DNA of 62,291 nt from Oscillospiraceae bacterium. Its GTDB lineage: Bacteria > Bacillota > Clostridia > Oscillospirales > Ruminococcaceae. The position numbers and the translations under genes are program-made. The notes under the pieces are model-generated. The model ran no database searches and was not told where the DNA came from. It saw only the letters and a list, made by a program, of their open reading frames with translations. The stretch covers positions 1 to 62,291 of the forward strand of contig JAIEDQ010000060.1 in NCBI GenBank assembly GCA_029067895.1, in the 5' to 3' direction. Positions 47,224-57,247 of this stretch are shown here, in pieces; positions within the stretch are counted from its first letter, which is position 1; each line of letters begins with the position of its first letter.

Positions 47224-47967
47224 ATGTCAGGACATTCCAAATGGAATAACATCAAAAGAAAGAAAGAAGCCACAGACGGCGCAAAAGCCAAGATCTTCAC
47301 CAAGATCGGACGCGAGATCACCGTCTGCGTTAAGGAGGGCGGCGCAGACCCAAACAACAATGCCAAGCTCCGCGACCTTATCGCAAAGGCTAAGGCGAAC
47401 AACGTCCCCAACGACAACATCGACCGCGTTATCAAAAAGGCTGCGGGCGGCGGAGACAAGACTAACTACGAAGCAAATATTTACGAGGGTTACGGTCCAA
47501 ACGGCGTTGCGGTAATCGTTGAAACTCTGACGGACAACAAAAACCGTACTGCGGGCGATATCCGTCACTACTTTGACAAGTTCGGCGGAAATCTGGGTAC
47601 TACGGGCTGCGTTTCGTTCATGTTCACAAGCAAGGGCATTATTGCCGCTGAGGCAAACGGCATGGACGAGGACAAGGTAATGGAGGACGTTTTCGATCTG
47701 GGCGCGTCCGACTTCTCCATGGAGGACGACATTATCGAGATCGAGACCGAACCGAGCGATTTTGCCGCGGTTCGTGACGGTCTTACCGAAAAGGGCTATA
47801 AGCTTATTTCGGCGGACATTGAGATGATACCGTCCACCTATACGGCGCTCACCGACGAGGAGTCAATCAAGAAGATGAATCTGCTTCTTGAACACCTTGA
47901 GGACAACGACGACGTGCAGAATGTGTATCACAACTGGGATATGCCCGACGAGGACGAAGAGGAATAA
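47224..47967 (+). CDS. YebC/PmpR-family protein
   Basis: MSGHSKWNNIKRKKEATDGAKAKIFTKIGREI; GYGPNGVAVIVETLTDNKNRT. Confidence 0.95.
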   Translation: MSGHSKWNNIKRKKEATDGAKAKIFTKIGREITVCVKEGGADPNNNAKLRDLIAKAKANNVPNDNIDRVIKKAAGGGDKTNYEANIYEGYGPNGVAVIVETLTDNKNRTAGDIRHYFDKFGGNLGTTGCVSFMFTSKGIIAAEANGMDEDKVMEDVFDLGASDFSMEDDIIEIETEPSDFAAVRDGLTEKGYKLISADIEMIPSTYTALTDEESIKKMNLLLEHLEDNDDVQNVYHNWDMPDEDEEE

Positions 47968-47979
47968 AGCTTTACGATC

Positions 47980-48016
47980 AATCCGTCTGCGGAGATTTTT
48001 CCGCGGACGGATTTTT
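47980..48016 (+). terminator. Rho-independent terminator
   Basis: AATCCGTCtgCGGagatttttCCGcgGACGGATTTTT. Confidence 0.75.
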
Positions 48017-48139
48017 ATTTTACCAAATTATTTCTGCATTTACATTCCTGTGGAATTTGTATCGCCGCACTGTCATAAAATTTCAATGGTGGGTTAAACA
48101 ACATTTTATATTTTCCTTAAAATTTATACCCCGCAGATA

Positions 48140-48168
48140 TTGCAAAATCATGTCGAAAGTTGTATAAT
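48140..48168 (+). promoter_or_regulatory. Sigma-A-type promoter
   Basis: TTGCAA, 17 nt, TATAAT. Confidence 0.6.
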
Positions 48169-48238
48169 GAAGATGTATAAACGGACTATGGATTACACAA
48201 ATGAAAGGAGAGCTTCCCGACGGAAGCATGATCTGAAA

Positions 48239-48724
48239 ATGTCAATCGAAAGAGTACGGAAATATTTTGAAGAAATAGGAATCGCTGACAAAATCATGGA
48301 GCTTCCCGAATCAAGCGCCACCGTGGAGCTTGCGGCTCAGGCACTTGGCTGTACTCCCGAAAGGATCGCAAAAACCATATCCTTTTACGGTGAGGACGGC
48401 GTTATACTTATTGTTGCCGCGGGCGACGCAAAAATCGACAACAAGCGCTTCAAGGAGCATTTCGGTCTGAAAGCGAAAATGCTTTCCTTTGAGGACGCGG
48501 AAAAGCTTATCGGTCATGCAGTGGGGGGTGTTTGTCCCTTTGCGGTAAATAACGGCGTAAAAATTTACCTTGATAAATCATTAAAACGCTTTGAGACGGT
48601 TTTCCCCGCCTGCGGAAGCTCAAACAGCGCGGCGGAATTTACCTGCGCAGAGCTGGAACAGTACGCAAAGCCCGTTGGCTGGGTGGACGTGTGCAAGGGC
48701 TGGCGCGACGAAGAAAAGGCGTAA
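48239..48724 (+). CDS. YbaK/EbsC (prolyl-tRNA editing-like) protein
   Basis: SSATVELAAQALGCTPERIAKTISF; DNKRFKEHFGLKAKML; VGGVCPFAV. Confidence 0.88.
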   Translation: MSIERVRKYFEEIGIADKIMELPESSATVELAAQALGCTPERIAKTISFYGEDGVILIVAAGDAKIDNKRFKEHFGLKAKMLSFEDAEKLIGHAVGGVCPFAVNNGVKIYLDKSLKRFETVFPACGSSNSAAEFTCAELEQYAKPVGWVDVCKGWRDEEKA

Positions 48725-48781
48725 TGCTTTTCCCGTGCGCATGAAGATTCAACCGTTTATTTGGAAAGGATTGGTAGATAT

Positions 48782-50203
48782 ATGATGTTCGATACCAGTG
48801 TGCAGGAGCTTAAATACAAAGTCCTGCGCGAGGTGGCAAGGCTTGCTTTCGAGGACAGGCTTGAAGAGGGACTGCTTGGCATTGCCGAAACGATAGTCCC
48901 CGGACCGCTGCCCACAATGCGCTGCTGTATCTACAAGGAGCGCGCTATCGTGAACGAGCGTGTAAAGTTTGCCATGAACAACGGCAAGACAAACAATGTT
49001 ATAGAAGTGCTTCCAATAGCCTGCGACGAGTGTCCCGTTGACGGCATTCAGGTCACACAGGCGTGCCGTGGCTGTATCGCACACCGCTGCATGAATGCGT
49101 GTCCCAAGGACGCAATTAAAATCGAAAACCACAAGGCGGTCATTGACAAATCCAAATGCGTTGAGTGCGGAAGATGTCTTGCGGCGTGTCCTTACTCGGC
49201 GATCGTCAAGAGCGAGCGTCCCTGCGTAAGAGCCTGCAAGCCGAAGGCTATCTCTATCGACGAGAACCGCTGCGCTAAGATAGACGACGAGAAATGCATT
49301 GCCTGCGGCGCTTGTGTTTATCAGTGTCCCTTCGGCGCAATAAGCGATAAATCCTATATTCTGGACACTATTGAAATGCTCAAAAATTCCGAGAACAACA
49401 CGAAATACAACGTCCATGCGGTGGTTGCCCCCTCTATTTCGGGACAGTTCTCCGTCCCCCTTGGAAAGGTTGTTTCGGGTCTGAAGCAGCTTGGCTTCAG
49501 AAGCGTTATGGAGGCGGCTCTCGGCGCGGACATGGTTGCGTTCAAGGAGGCTTCCGAGCTGGTGGAAAAGGGCTTCCTGACAAGCTCCTGCTGTCCGGCG
49601 TTTGTGAAGTACATAGAAACTCAGTTCCCCGATATGAAAGACAAGATATCCCATAACCTGTCGCCTATGGCGGAGATCGCCAGATACATGAAAACCCACG
49701 AGCCTAACTGCAAGATCGTATTTATAGGTCCCTGCACGGCGAAGAAAGCCGAGTGCAAAAAGGAAACGGTAAGTCCCTACATCGACAACGTTATAACCTT
49801 TGAGGAATTGCAGGCGCTGTTCGACGCGAGAGACATCGCTCTGGATGGTCTGGAATCCGAGCCTCTGGACAACGCTTCCTACTACGGAAGAATTTTTGCG
49901 CGCAGCGGAGGACTTTCCGACGCGGTTGCACAGGCGCTTAAAGAAATGGATATTACCGACGACGTTTTCAAGCTGAAAGCCGCGGTCTGCGACGGCATAG
50001 ACAATTGCAGGACCGCTCTGCTGAAAGCTCAGAAGGGCGTCGGAGGAGAGAACTTTATAGAGGGTATGGCTTGCATAGACGGCTGTATCGGCGGCGCGGC
50101 GTGTCTTACACACGGACCTAAAGACAAGCTTGCCGTTGACAAGTACGGAAAGGAGGCTGCCGAAAAGAGCATACGGGACGCTATCTTCGTTCTCGAACTC
50201 TAA
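48782..50203 (+). CDS. Monomeric [FeFe]-hydrogenase (probably group B)
   Basis: Multiple CxxCxxC ferredoxin motifs; H-cluster motifs TSCCPAF, GPCTAKKAE, EGMACIDGCIGGA. Confidence 0.88.
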   Translation: MMFDTSVQELKYKVLREVARLAFEDRLEEGLLGIAETIVPGPLPTMRCCIYKERAIVNERVKFAMNNGKTNNVIEVLPIACDECPVDGIQVTQACRGCIAHRCMNACPKDAIKIENHKAVIDKSKCVECGRCLAACPYSAIVKSERPCVRACKPKAISIDENRCAKIDDEKCIACGACVYQCPFGAISDKSYILDTIEMLKNSENNTKYNVHAVVAPSISGQFSVPLGKVVSGLKQLGFRSVMEAALGADMVAFKEASELVEKGFLTSSCCPAFVKYIETQFPDMKDKISHNLSPMAEIARYMKTHEPNCKIVFIGPCTAKKAECKKETVSPYIDNVITFEELQALFDARDIALDGLESEPLDNASYYGRIFARSGGLSDAVAQALKEMDITDDVFKLKAAVCDGIDNCRTALLKAQKGVGGENFIEGMACIDGCIGGAACLTHGPKDKLAVDKYGKEAAEKSIRDAIFVLEL

Positions 50204-50366
50204 CGGGGAGCCCCCGCTGGCTGAGTCACCCCCGCAGTCAGAAACAGGTTATTTTTACTTTACGGCTGCCCCCTCAAGGGGGCGGGTAGGTTTACGGCAT
50301 TTTTTGTGGACGGACAGCCGTCCCGAATGAATTTATACAAATTTTTTACGAATAGGGTGTTGAATT

Positions 50367-50615
50367 ATGAATGTGTATGTTTGCGTTGGAAGCTCCTGCC
50401 ACCTCAGAGGCTCGTACAAGATAATCGAGCTGATGAAAGAAAATATCGAGAAAAATCATCTTGAGGACAAGGTGAATCTGTCGGCAGCTTTCTGTCTGGG
50501 AAAATGTACCACAGGCGTTACCATTAAGGTTGACGACGAGGTGGTATGCGGAGTTTCTCCCGAAAACTTTTCGGAGATATTCGGCAAATACGTTATGGAA
50601 AAGGTACAGGCGTAA
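50367..50615 (+). CDS. (2Fe-2S) ferredoxin-like / NuoE C-terminal-like protein
   Basis: MNVYVCVGSSCHLRGSYKII...FCLGKCTTGVTIKVDDEVV (CxxxxC...CxxxC). Confidence 0.88.
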   Translation: MNVYVCVGSSCHLRGSYKIIELMKENIEKNHLEDKVNLSAAFCLGKCTTGVTIKVDDEVVCGVSPENFSEIFGKYVMEKVQA

Positions 50616-50679
50616 GTCTCTGCAAAAACGGTGTGAAGCCGAATATTGAATTTTTATCAGTGAAAGGATATTGAACGGT

Positions 50680-52362
50680 ATGACGGGAAATGTTAATTAT
50701 CTCCAGTTAAAGACCTCGGATTGCAGGAACTGCTACAAGTGTATAAGGCACTGTCCTGTTAAGTCCATCAAGTTTTCGGGAAATCAGGCGCATATTCTTA
50801 TGAACGACTGTATCCTCTGCGGTACGTGCTATGTGGTCTGTCCCCAGAACGCAAAGCAGATCAAGAACGACGTTGACACGGTAAAAAGCGCTATCGCGGA
50901 CGGCAAAAAGGTCATCGCGAGCCTTGCGCCCTCCTTTGCCGCAAACTACGGCGTGGGAATTACCGCTATGTCAAACGCTCTGAAAAAACTGGGCTTCAAT
51001 TCCGCGGAGGAAACCTCTATCGGCGCGGAGATCGTTAAAAAGCAGTACGAGAAGATCCTCGCCGAGGGAACTTCCGACGTGCTTATTTCCTCCTGCTGCC
51101 ACACGGTAAACACGCTTATCCAGAAGTATTACCCCGACCAGATCGTACACCTTGCACGCGTTCTGTCCCCCATGCAGGCGCACTGCAAGCGTATCAAGGA
51201 AGAAAATCCCGACGCCTACACGGTGTTTATAGGTCCCTGCATTTCCAAAAAGGAAGAAGCGGACAAATACAGAAAACACGTTGACACAGTGCTTACATAC
51301 GATGAGCTTTCAAAATGGTTAAAGGACGCGGGCGTTGCGCTTGAAAACTGTCCCGACGAAAAGGAGCATAACCGCTCCGCCCTGTTCCCCACAACGGGAG
51401 GTATCGTCCGCTCAATGGATAAGGATAACCTGCCCTACAGCTTTATCACAGTTGACGGCATGGAAAACTGCATGAAAACTCTGGAGGACATCAGAAACGG
51501 CGATATCAAGGGCTGCTTTGTGGAAATGTCCGCCTGCACGGGAAGCTGTATAGGCGGTCCCGTAATGGAGAACGAAAAGCCCGAGCCTGTAAGGAATTTC
51601 CTTGCCATAGACAGGTACGCGGGCAAGAATGATACCGTTGAAAATATCCCCGAAGCTGAAGCGGTCAAAAAGGAATTTGCCGTTGAAGCGGGCTTCAAGG
51701 ATTACCCCAGCGAAGCTCAGATCAAGGATATACTCATGAAAATGGGCAAGACCACTCCCGAACATGAGCTTAACTGCGGAAGCTGCGGCTACAACACCTG
51801 CCGCGAAAAAGCCGTTGCAGTATATCAGGGCAAGGCGGACTTTACCATGTGTCTCCCCTACCTCAAGGAGAAAGCTGAGTCCTTCTCGGACAACATCATC
51901 AACAACACTCCCAACGGCATACTCGTTCTTAACGAGGACTTCGAGGTACAGCTTATCAACAAGGCTGCCTGCAATATGATGAACATTAAAAACCAGTCCG
52001 ACGTGTTGGGCTGTCCCGTTATAAGGATACTCAATCCTACCGAGTATATGAACGTTCTGGACAACAACCGCAACGTTTACGAAAAGAAAACCTACCTTGC
52101 GGAATACCAGCTCTATGTGGAGGAGACCATTATCTACGACAGGAACTACCACATAATTATGAGCATTATGCGCGATATCACAGAAGATGAAAACCGCCGC
52201 GTCAAAAAGGAAAACACCAATATGCAGGCGGTGGAGATCACTGACAAGGTTATCGACAAGCAGATGCGCGTAGTACAGGAAATTGCGTCCCTGCTGGGCG
52301 AGACAACTGCCGAGACCAAGATCGCGCTGACTAAGCTGAAGGAGACTCTTGCCGATGAATAA
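50680..52362 (+). CDS. hydS: Sensory [FeFe]-hydrogenase with PAS domain (HydS-like, group C)
   Basis: CRNCYKCIRHCP and CILCGTCYVVCP clusters, SSCCHTV / GPCISKKEE / SACTGSCIGGPVM H-cluster motifs, CGSCGYNTC Fe-S domain, then PAS-like region. Confidence 0.87.
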   Translation: MTGNVNYLQLKTSDCRNCYKCIRHCPVKSIKFSGNQAHILMNDCILCGTCYVVCPQNAKQIKNDVDTVKSAIADGKKVIASLAPSFAANYGVGITAMSNALKKLGFNSAEETSIGAEIVKKQYEKILAEGTSDVLISSCCHTVNTLIQKYYPDQIVHLARVLSPMQAHCKRIKEENPDAYTVFIGPCISKKEEADKYRKHVDTVLTYDELSKWLKDAGVALENCPDEKEHNRSALFPTTGGIVRSMDKDNLPYSFITVDGMENCMKTLEDIRNGDIKGCFVEMSACTGSCIGGPVMENEKPEPVRNFLAIDRYAGKNDTVENIPEAEAVKKEFAVEAGFKDYPSEAQIKDILMKMGKTTPEHELNCGSCGYNTCREKAVAVYQGKADFTMCLPYLKEKAESFSDNIINNTPNGILVLNEDFEVQLINKAACNMMNIKNQSDVLGCPVIRILNPTEYMNVLDNNRNVYEKKTYLAEYQLYVEETIIYDRNYHIIMSIMRDITEDENRRVKKENTNMQAVEITDKVIDKQMRVVQEIASLLGETTAETKIALTKLKETLADE

Positions 52363-53527
52363 TTTGTGTACGGACATAGGCTTTAAAAGCGTAAACAAAA
52401 AAGGCGAGCAGCTCTGCGGCGACCACATCGAGATCGTGGAGCAGAACGAAAACAGCCTTGTTCTTGTGCTTGCCGATGGTCTGGGAAGCGGAGTAAAGGC
52501 GTGTATCCTTTCCACCCTGACCTCTAAAATTATTTCTACAATGATCGCAAACAACCTCAGCGTTGAGGAGTGCGTTTCCACCATTGCGGCTACCCTGCCC
52601 GTCTGCGAAAAGAGGGGCGTGGCTTACTCCACATTCACTATCATACGCATTACAAACAACAGCGAAGCGGAGATAATCCAGTACGACAACCCTCACGTTA
52701 TAATGCTCCGCGGCGGTGATAACTACGAGTACCCCCGCACAAGCATGGAGATAGGCGGAAAGACTATCTACAAGTCCAAGCTTCAGCTTGAAACGAACGA
52801 CGTGTTTATCGCCATGAGCGACGGCGCGATCTACGCGGGCGTGGGAAAAACTCTCAACTTCGGCTGGCAGCGGGACAGCATTATTGATTTCATGGTGGGA
52901 AACTATGACAGTAAGATGTCCGCGAAAGGTATTTCACAGCTTCTTTTAGACGAATGCAACGACCTTTACGGCGGCGAGCCGGGGGACGACACCACCGTTG
53001 CTGCGGTAAAGATACGTCAGAGGATTCCCGTCAGCCTTATGATAGGACCTCCCTCCAATCCGCAGGACCTGAAAAAAATGCAGACCCTGTTCTTTGCCAA
53101 GGAGGGAAAGCACATTGTCTGCGGCGGTACGACCTCAAAGCTTGCCTCCGAATATCTGGGCAAGCCCGTTGTGCCCTGTCTGGACTACTTTGACCCCGAT
53201 ATCCCGCCCATAGCAAAGATCGAGGGCATAGACCTTGTTACCGAGGGCGTTGTGACCATGACAAAGGTTCTGGAGTACGCGGACAGCTACCTTAACGGCA
53301 GCATAAGCATAAGCGATCTGAGCATGAAAAAGGACGGAGCTTCACGAATTGCACAAATGCTTTTCGAGGAAGCCACGGACATAAGCTTCTATGTGGGACG
53401 CGCTGTAAACCCCGCTCATCAAAACCCTGCGCTGCCTATCAATTTCAACGTAAAAATGCAGCTTATCGACGAGGTAAGCAAGAAGCTGAAAGCAATGGGC
53501 AAGAACATCAGCGTTTCGTATTTCTGA
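52355..53527 (+). CDS. SpoIIE-type PP2C serine phosphatase
   Basis: LVLVLADGLGSGVKACILSTLTSKII; VFIAMSDGAIYAG; GDDTTVAAVKI; overlaps hydS stop (translational coupling). Confidence 0.88.
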   Translation: MNNLCTDIGFKSVNKKGEQLCGDHIEIVEQNENSLVLVLADGLGSGVKACILSTLTSKIISTMIANNLSVEECVSTIAATLPVCEKRGVAYSTFTIIRITNNSEAEIIQYDNPHVIMLRGGDNYEYPRTSMEIGGKTIYKSKLQLETNDVFIAMSDGAIYAGVGKTLNFGWQRDSIIDFMVGNYDSKMSAKGISQLLLDECNDLYGGEPGDDTTVAAVKIRQRIPVSLMIGPPSNPQDLKKMQTLFFAKEGKHIVCGGTTSKLASEYLGKPVVPCLDYFDPDIPPIAKIEGIDLVTEGVVTMTKVLEYADSYLNGSISISDLSMKKDGASRIAQMLFEEATDISFYVGRAVNPAHQNPALPINFNVKMQLIDEVSKKLKAMGKNISVSYF

Positions 53528-53536
53528 TAAGTTAAT

Positions 53537-53573
53537 AAAAACGCGGCAAAGTACAAGGCTTTGCCGCGTTTTG
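53537..53573. terminator. Bidirectional terminator
   Basis: AAAACGCGGCAAAgtacaaggctTTGCCGCGTTTT between convergent genes. Confidence 0.85.
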
Positions 53574-54998
53574 CTATTCTTCGTTGTTTTCGTTTTCGGT
53601 ATCTTCCGTTTCGGGAGGTTCGGGCGGGATATAGGTTATGTACGTTTCCGCGCGGTCAATGCCGCTTTCGGCGGAAAGCCAGTTCCTTACGGTTGCAAGC
53701 TCGTCCTCGGTGAGGTCTTTGTCCGAATCGGCAGTGAGGGTTATGATATTGTTTCTGCCGTCGGACATTATTCCTGTTTTGCAGTCCGAAAGGTATGGGA
53801 AAATGCTCTCGGCTTTTTGGGGCATGGCTTTCAGAACAGCGTCTGCGGTATGCTCCGCTTCGTATCCTTTAAGACTGAGCTGCATTTCGGACAGCTCCTC
53901 CGACTGCGCGTCGAGCTGTTTCCTCAAATCGGAGATGGTGTTCTCCTGCAAAATTATCGTTACCTTGTCGCTGTTGTCGATTTCCGTAACAACGTTCTGG
54001 GTGACGTGCAGGTTATACTCCTCCAGACCGTAGTCCGCAAGCTGACTTCGCAGAAGCTTTATAACGTCCGCGGAAAGGGTCTCTCCCACAAGGGAAACGG
54101 ATATGACTTTTTTCTGCTTGTTGGTCTCGGACTTGACTATCTGGGTATTTTCAAACCGAAAGCTGTCGTTAAGATAGGCTGCGATACTTGTGTCCACAAC
54201 CGAGTCGTAGACCGTATAGGCTCCCACAAAAACGCTTGGAATAACCGTAAAAACCGCTATCAGAACAATGGCAAGATTGACCTTTTTCTGTGACTTTTTG
54301 CTTACGCTTTTGTGGTAGGGAATTTTCAGCACAAGAGCGATGAGCGCGGTGGAAATGGCTATAAACAGCGTGTTGATGATGAAAAGATAAAACGCACCGA
54401 TAAAGAAGCGGAACTGTCCGGTGGCAATTCCGTAGCCCGCGGTGCAGAGCGGAGGCATAAGCGCGGTTGCTATGGCAACTCCGGGGATAACATTTGAGTG
54501 CTTGGTTCGGGTGTGACCTATCATTCCCGCAAGTCCGCCGAAAAGAGCTATGAGAACGTCCCATGCGGTAGGAGCGGTTCTGGCTATCATTTCCTCGGAG
54601 GGAACAGTCAGCGGGGATATTTTAAAATATATCGTAGATGTGATAAGGCAGATCACTACCTGAGTGGCAAATCTTACCAAAGCTTTCAGCAGAAGCTGAA
54701 TGTCCCTGACGGCAATTGAGTAACCCATAGTCATGATACCGCTCATGAGGGGGGAAATAAGCATTGCGCCGATTATAACGGCGGTGGAATTCACGTTCAG
54801 ACCGATAGAAGCGATAAGGATAGCCAACATGAGTATCCACATATTTGCGCCGTGTATCTCGGCTTGTTCACGCATCATGTCGTCTATTTCGTCGTATGAC
54901 AGCATGTTTCCGCGCATATCAAGAAGGCTGTGAAAATAATGCCATACACGTCCGTGGCGTACTGCTCCGATCGTACCGCCGGATTTTTTTTCGTCCAT
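53574..54998 (-). CDS. DUF389 / TIGR00341-type membrane protein
   Basis: IGLNVNSTAVIIGAMLISPLMSGIMTMGYSIAVRD; VIPGVAIATALMPPLCTAGYGIATGQ. Confidence 0.9.
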   Translation of the reverse strand: MDEKKSGGTIGAVRHGRVWHYFHSLLDMRGNMLSYDEIDDMMREQAEIHGANMWILMLAILIASIGLNVNSTAVIIGAMLISPLMSGIMTMGYSIAVRDIQLLLKALVRFATQVVICLITSTIYFKISPLTVPSEEMIARTAPTAWDVLIALFGGLAGMIGHTRTKHSNVIPGVAIATALMPPLCTAGYGIATGQFRFFIGAFYLFIINTLFIAISTALIALVLKIPYHKSVSKKSQKKVNLAIVLIAVFTVIPSVFVGAYTVYDSVVDTSIAAYLNDSFRFENTQIVKSETNKQKKVISVSLVGETLSADVIKLLRSQLADYGLEEYNLHVTQNVVTEIDNSDKVTIILQENTISDLRKQLDAQSEELSEMQLSLKGYEAEHTADAVLKAMPQKAESIFPYLSDCKTGIMSDGRNNIITLTADSDKDLTEDELATVRNWLSAESGIDRAETYITYIPPEPPETEDTENENNEE

Positions 54999-55111
54999 AA
55001 GATCACCCTTAATGAATTGATAATAGATAATATAATTATACCATAAAATGCCGTTAAAATCAATAGACGGACAACAGTTGATTGATTTCCGTGTCTGTAA
55101 TCAAATTTTAA

Positions 55112-55140
55112 TTGACATTTTCTTCAATATGGTTTATACT
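55112..55140 (+). promoter_or_regulatory. Consensus sigma-A promoter of the Ter operon
   Basis: TTGACA (55112-55117), 17 nt, TATACT (55135-55140). Confidence 0.75.
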
Positions 55141-55251
55141 TAATATGTATTGCTATGCTTTTAGGCTTGACTGTAACTTATCACAGGCAGAGCGCGGTAT
55201 AATGCCCCGCGCGTCATTGCCTTAACTTTTACCCGAAAGGCGGTTGTTAAA

Positions 55252-55893
55252 ATGTCAGAATTTTCAAGACGGCTTCCCGTTTATCTTTTGCTTGACGTCT
55301 CAGGCTCCATGCAGGGCGACCCTATCGAGGCGGTAAGACACGGCGTCCGCGCCCTTGTTTCCGAGCTTAGAGGAGACCCTCAGGCTCTGGAGACCGCTTA
55401 TCTTTCCGTAATTACATTTAATTCCAGCGCAAGACAGGTCACCCCGCTTACCGAGCTTATGCTTTTTAAAGAGCCCCAGCTTTCCGCAGGCGGTGCGACC
55501 GCTCTGGGTGCGGCTCTGAGACTGCTTTCGGACTGCATAAGATCCGAGGTGAGAAAGTCCACCGAGACCCAGAAGGGCGACTGGAGACCCCTTGTGTTTA
55601 TCCTCACGGACGGCGCTCCCACCGACGACTGGCGGGAGGCTGCCGCAATGCTCAAATCCACAAAGCCTGCGAACATCATCGCCTGCGCCGCGGGAGCATA
55701 TGCCGACACCACCGTACTTAAAGAGATCACCGAGTGCGTACTGATGATGAATACCCTTTCCGCGGGAGACTTGGCGCAGTTCTTTGCTTGGGTATCAAGC
55801 TCCGTCAAGATGTCCTCGAAGAGCCTTGACGCTAAGCCGGGCGCAAATATCGAGCTTCCCCCGCCGCCGCAGGGTTTTGTCATTGTTCCGTAA
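55252..55893 (+). CDS. terY: TerY-like VWA domain protein
   Basis: VYLLLDVSGSMQGDPIEAVRHGVRALVSELRGDPQALETAYLSVITF...LSAGGATALGAAL...FILTDGAPTDDW. Confidence 0.92.
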   Translation: MSEFSRRLPVYLLLDVSGSMQGDPIEAVRHGVRALVSELRGDPQALETAYLSVITFNSSARQVTPLTELMLFKEPQLSAGGATALGAALRLLSDCIRSEVRKSTETQKGDWRPLVFILTDGAPTDDWREAAAMLKSTKPANIIACAAGAYADTTVLKEITECVLMMNTLSAGDLAQFFAWVSSSVKMSSKSLDAKPGANIELPPPPQGFVIVP

Positions 55894-55909
55894 CGCTTGG
55901 GAGGATCAG

Positions 55910-57226
55910 ATGGATAATAATACCAATAAAATTCAGACGGAAACGGCGGCTGTAACTCCCACGGAGGAGGAAAACGCTCCTGCAAAGGCTTCGGCTGATT
56001 CTGCCGCACCTGTTGTACCCGACAAGGAAAAGCTTTCCGACAGCGACGTTACCGCTCACACCGCCGCAATGTGGAAATACAATCCCGTGCCCGAAAGTCC
56101 CGAACCGTACCCCGAGTCGATTTTCCGCTCGGAAACGGCGGGAAGCTTTTCGGTGACGGCGTCGGCTGTCCGCGGAAAAAAGCACAAGCACGACGGTTCA
56201 AACCGCGACGACAGCTTTGCCTTTGAGATCGCGGACGATATCCTTATCGCCGCAGTTTCGGACGGAGCAGGTTCTAAGCCCTTTTCGCGTATAGGCGCAA
56301 AGGTTTCCTGCGAAGCCGTGATAAAATACTCGAAAATACGTCTTGAAGCTATAAAGAGGGATTTTCCCCAATTCCGAAAGGACTTGGGCGGCGCTCTCAA
56401 CAGCAGCGGGTTCGGTGCGGTATGTTCCCGGATAGCAGGTATGCTTCGGGACAGCTGCGCGGAGGCGTTTGCTTCCGTTGAAGCGGCTCTGGAAAAGAGA
56501 GTTGACGATCCCGCATTTGAAGCCGCTGTGGGCAGAAAGCCCGAACTGAAAGATTTTTCCTGCACTCTTCTGGTAACGGTGATAATCCCCGTTGAGACCG
56601 AAAACGGCAGGGAGTACCTTACCGCGTCCGTTCAGCTTGGTGACGGCATGATCGCCGCGATAGACGAAAACGCGGAGCAGAACCCGCTGATAATCCTCGG
56701 AGACGCGGACAGCGGCAGCTTTGCGGGCGAGACCGAGTTCATCACCTCGGAGCAGTTCAGAAATCCCGAAAGCCTTATGAGCCGCACCAAAATACGCCGC
56801 GGAAAGCTTACCTCGCTTATGATGATGACCGACGGCGTTGCCGACGACTATTACCCCAACAATCCCCAGCTTCTGCGGCTTGCACTGGACTTGAAGCTTA
56901 ACGGCATTATGCCGCTTGACAGCGGGGATACTTCCGAAACAGCGGAGGAAATCGCCGTCCCGAAGCCTGTGTCCTACCCTTGGGTAAACGACGGGGACGT
57001 TCTTTATGCGCTTCAGTATAGTAAAAACGTGCTGTCCGAAACGGGGCTGACCCTTGAGGAGCTTTGGAAAAACAAGGCTTTGCAGAAAAAAGCGTCGCTG
57101 GAGGGATTCGGCATAGTCCACGAAAAGAACGCGGCGGAAATGCTGAACATTTGGCTTGACAACTACGTTGAGCGGGGTTCGTTCGACGACAGGACATTGC
57201 TGTTAGTAAATATTTTAAACTTTTAA
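55910..57226 (+). CDS. PP2C-family serine/threonine phosphatase (TerY-P triad)
   Basis: KHDGSNRDDSFAFEIADDILIAAVSDGAGSKPFSRIGAKVSCEAV; LMMMTDGVADDYY; FDDRTLLLVNI. Confidence 0.9.
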   Translation: MDNNTNKIQTETAAVTPTEEENAPAKASADSAAPVVPDKEKLSDSDVTAHTAAMWKYNPVPESPEPYPESIFRSETAGSFSVTASAVRGKKHKHDGSNRDDSFAFEIADDILIAAVSDGAGSKPFSRIGAKVSCEAVIKYSKIRLEAIKRDFPQFRKDLGGALNSSGFGAVCSRIAGMLRDSCAEAFASVEAALEKRVDDPAFEAAVGRKPELKDFSCTLLVTVIIPVETENGREYLTASVQLGDGMIAAIDENAEQNPLIILGDADSGSFAGETEFITSEQFRNPESLMSRTKIRRGKLTSLMMMTDGVADDYYPNNPQLLRLALDLKLNGIMPLDSGDTSETAEEIAVPKPVSYPWVNDGDVLYALQYSKNVLSETGLTLEELWKNKALQKKASLEGFGIVHEKNAAEMLNIWLDNYVERGSFDDRTLLLVNILNF

Positions 57227-57247
57227 TTTGATTTTATGGAGGATACT

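Noticed and set aside
48749-50113. 454 aa minus-strand ORF
   Set aside because: Antisense to the [FeFe]-hydrogenase gene, whose Cys motifs are unambiguous
51412-52584. 390 aa minus-strand ORF
   Set aside because: Antisense to hydS and the phosphatase gene; no independent evidence
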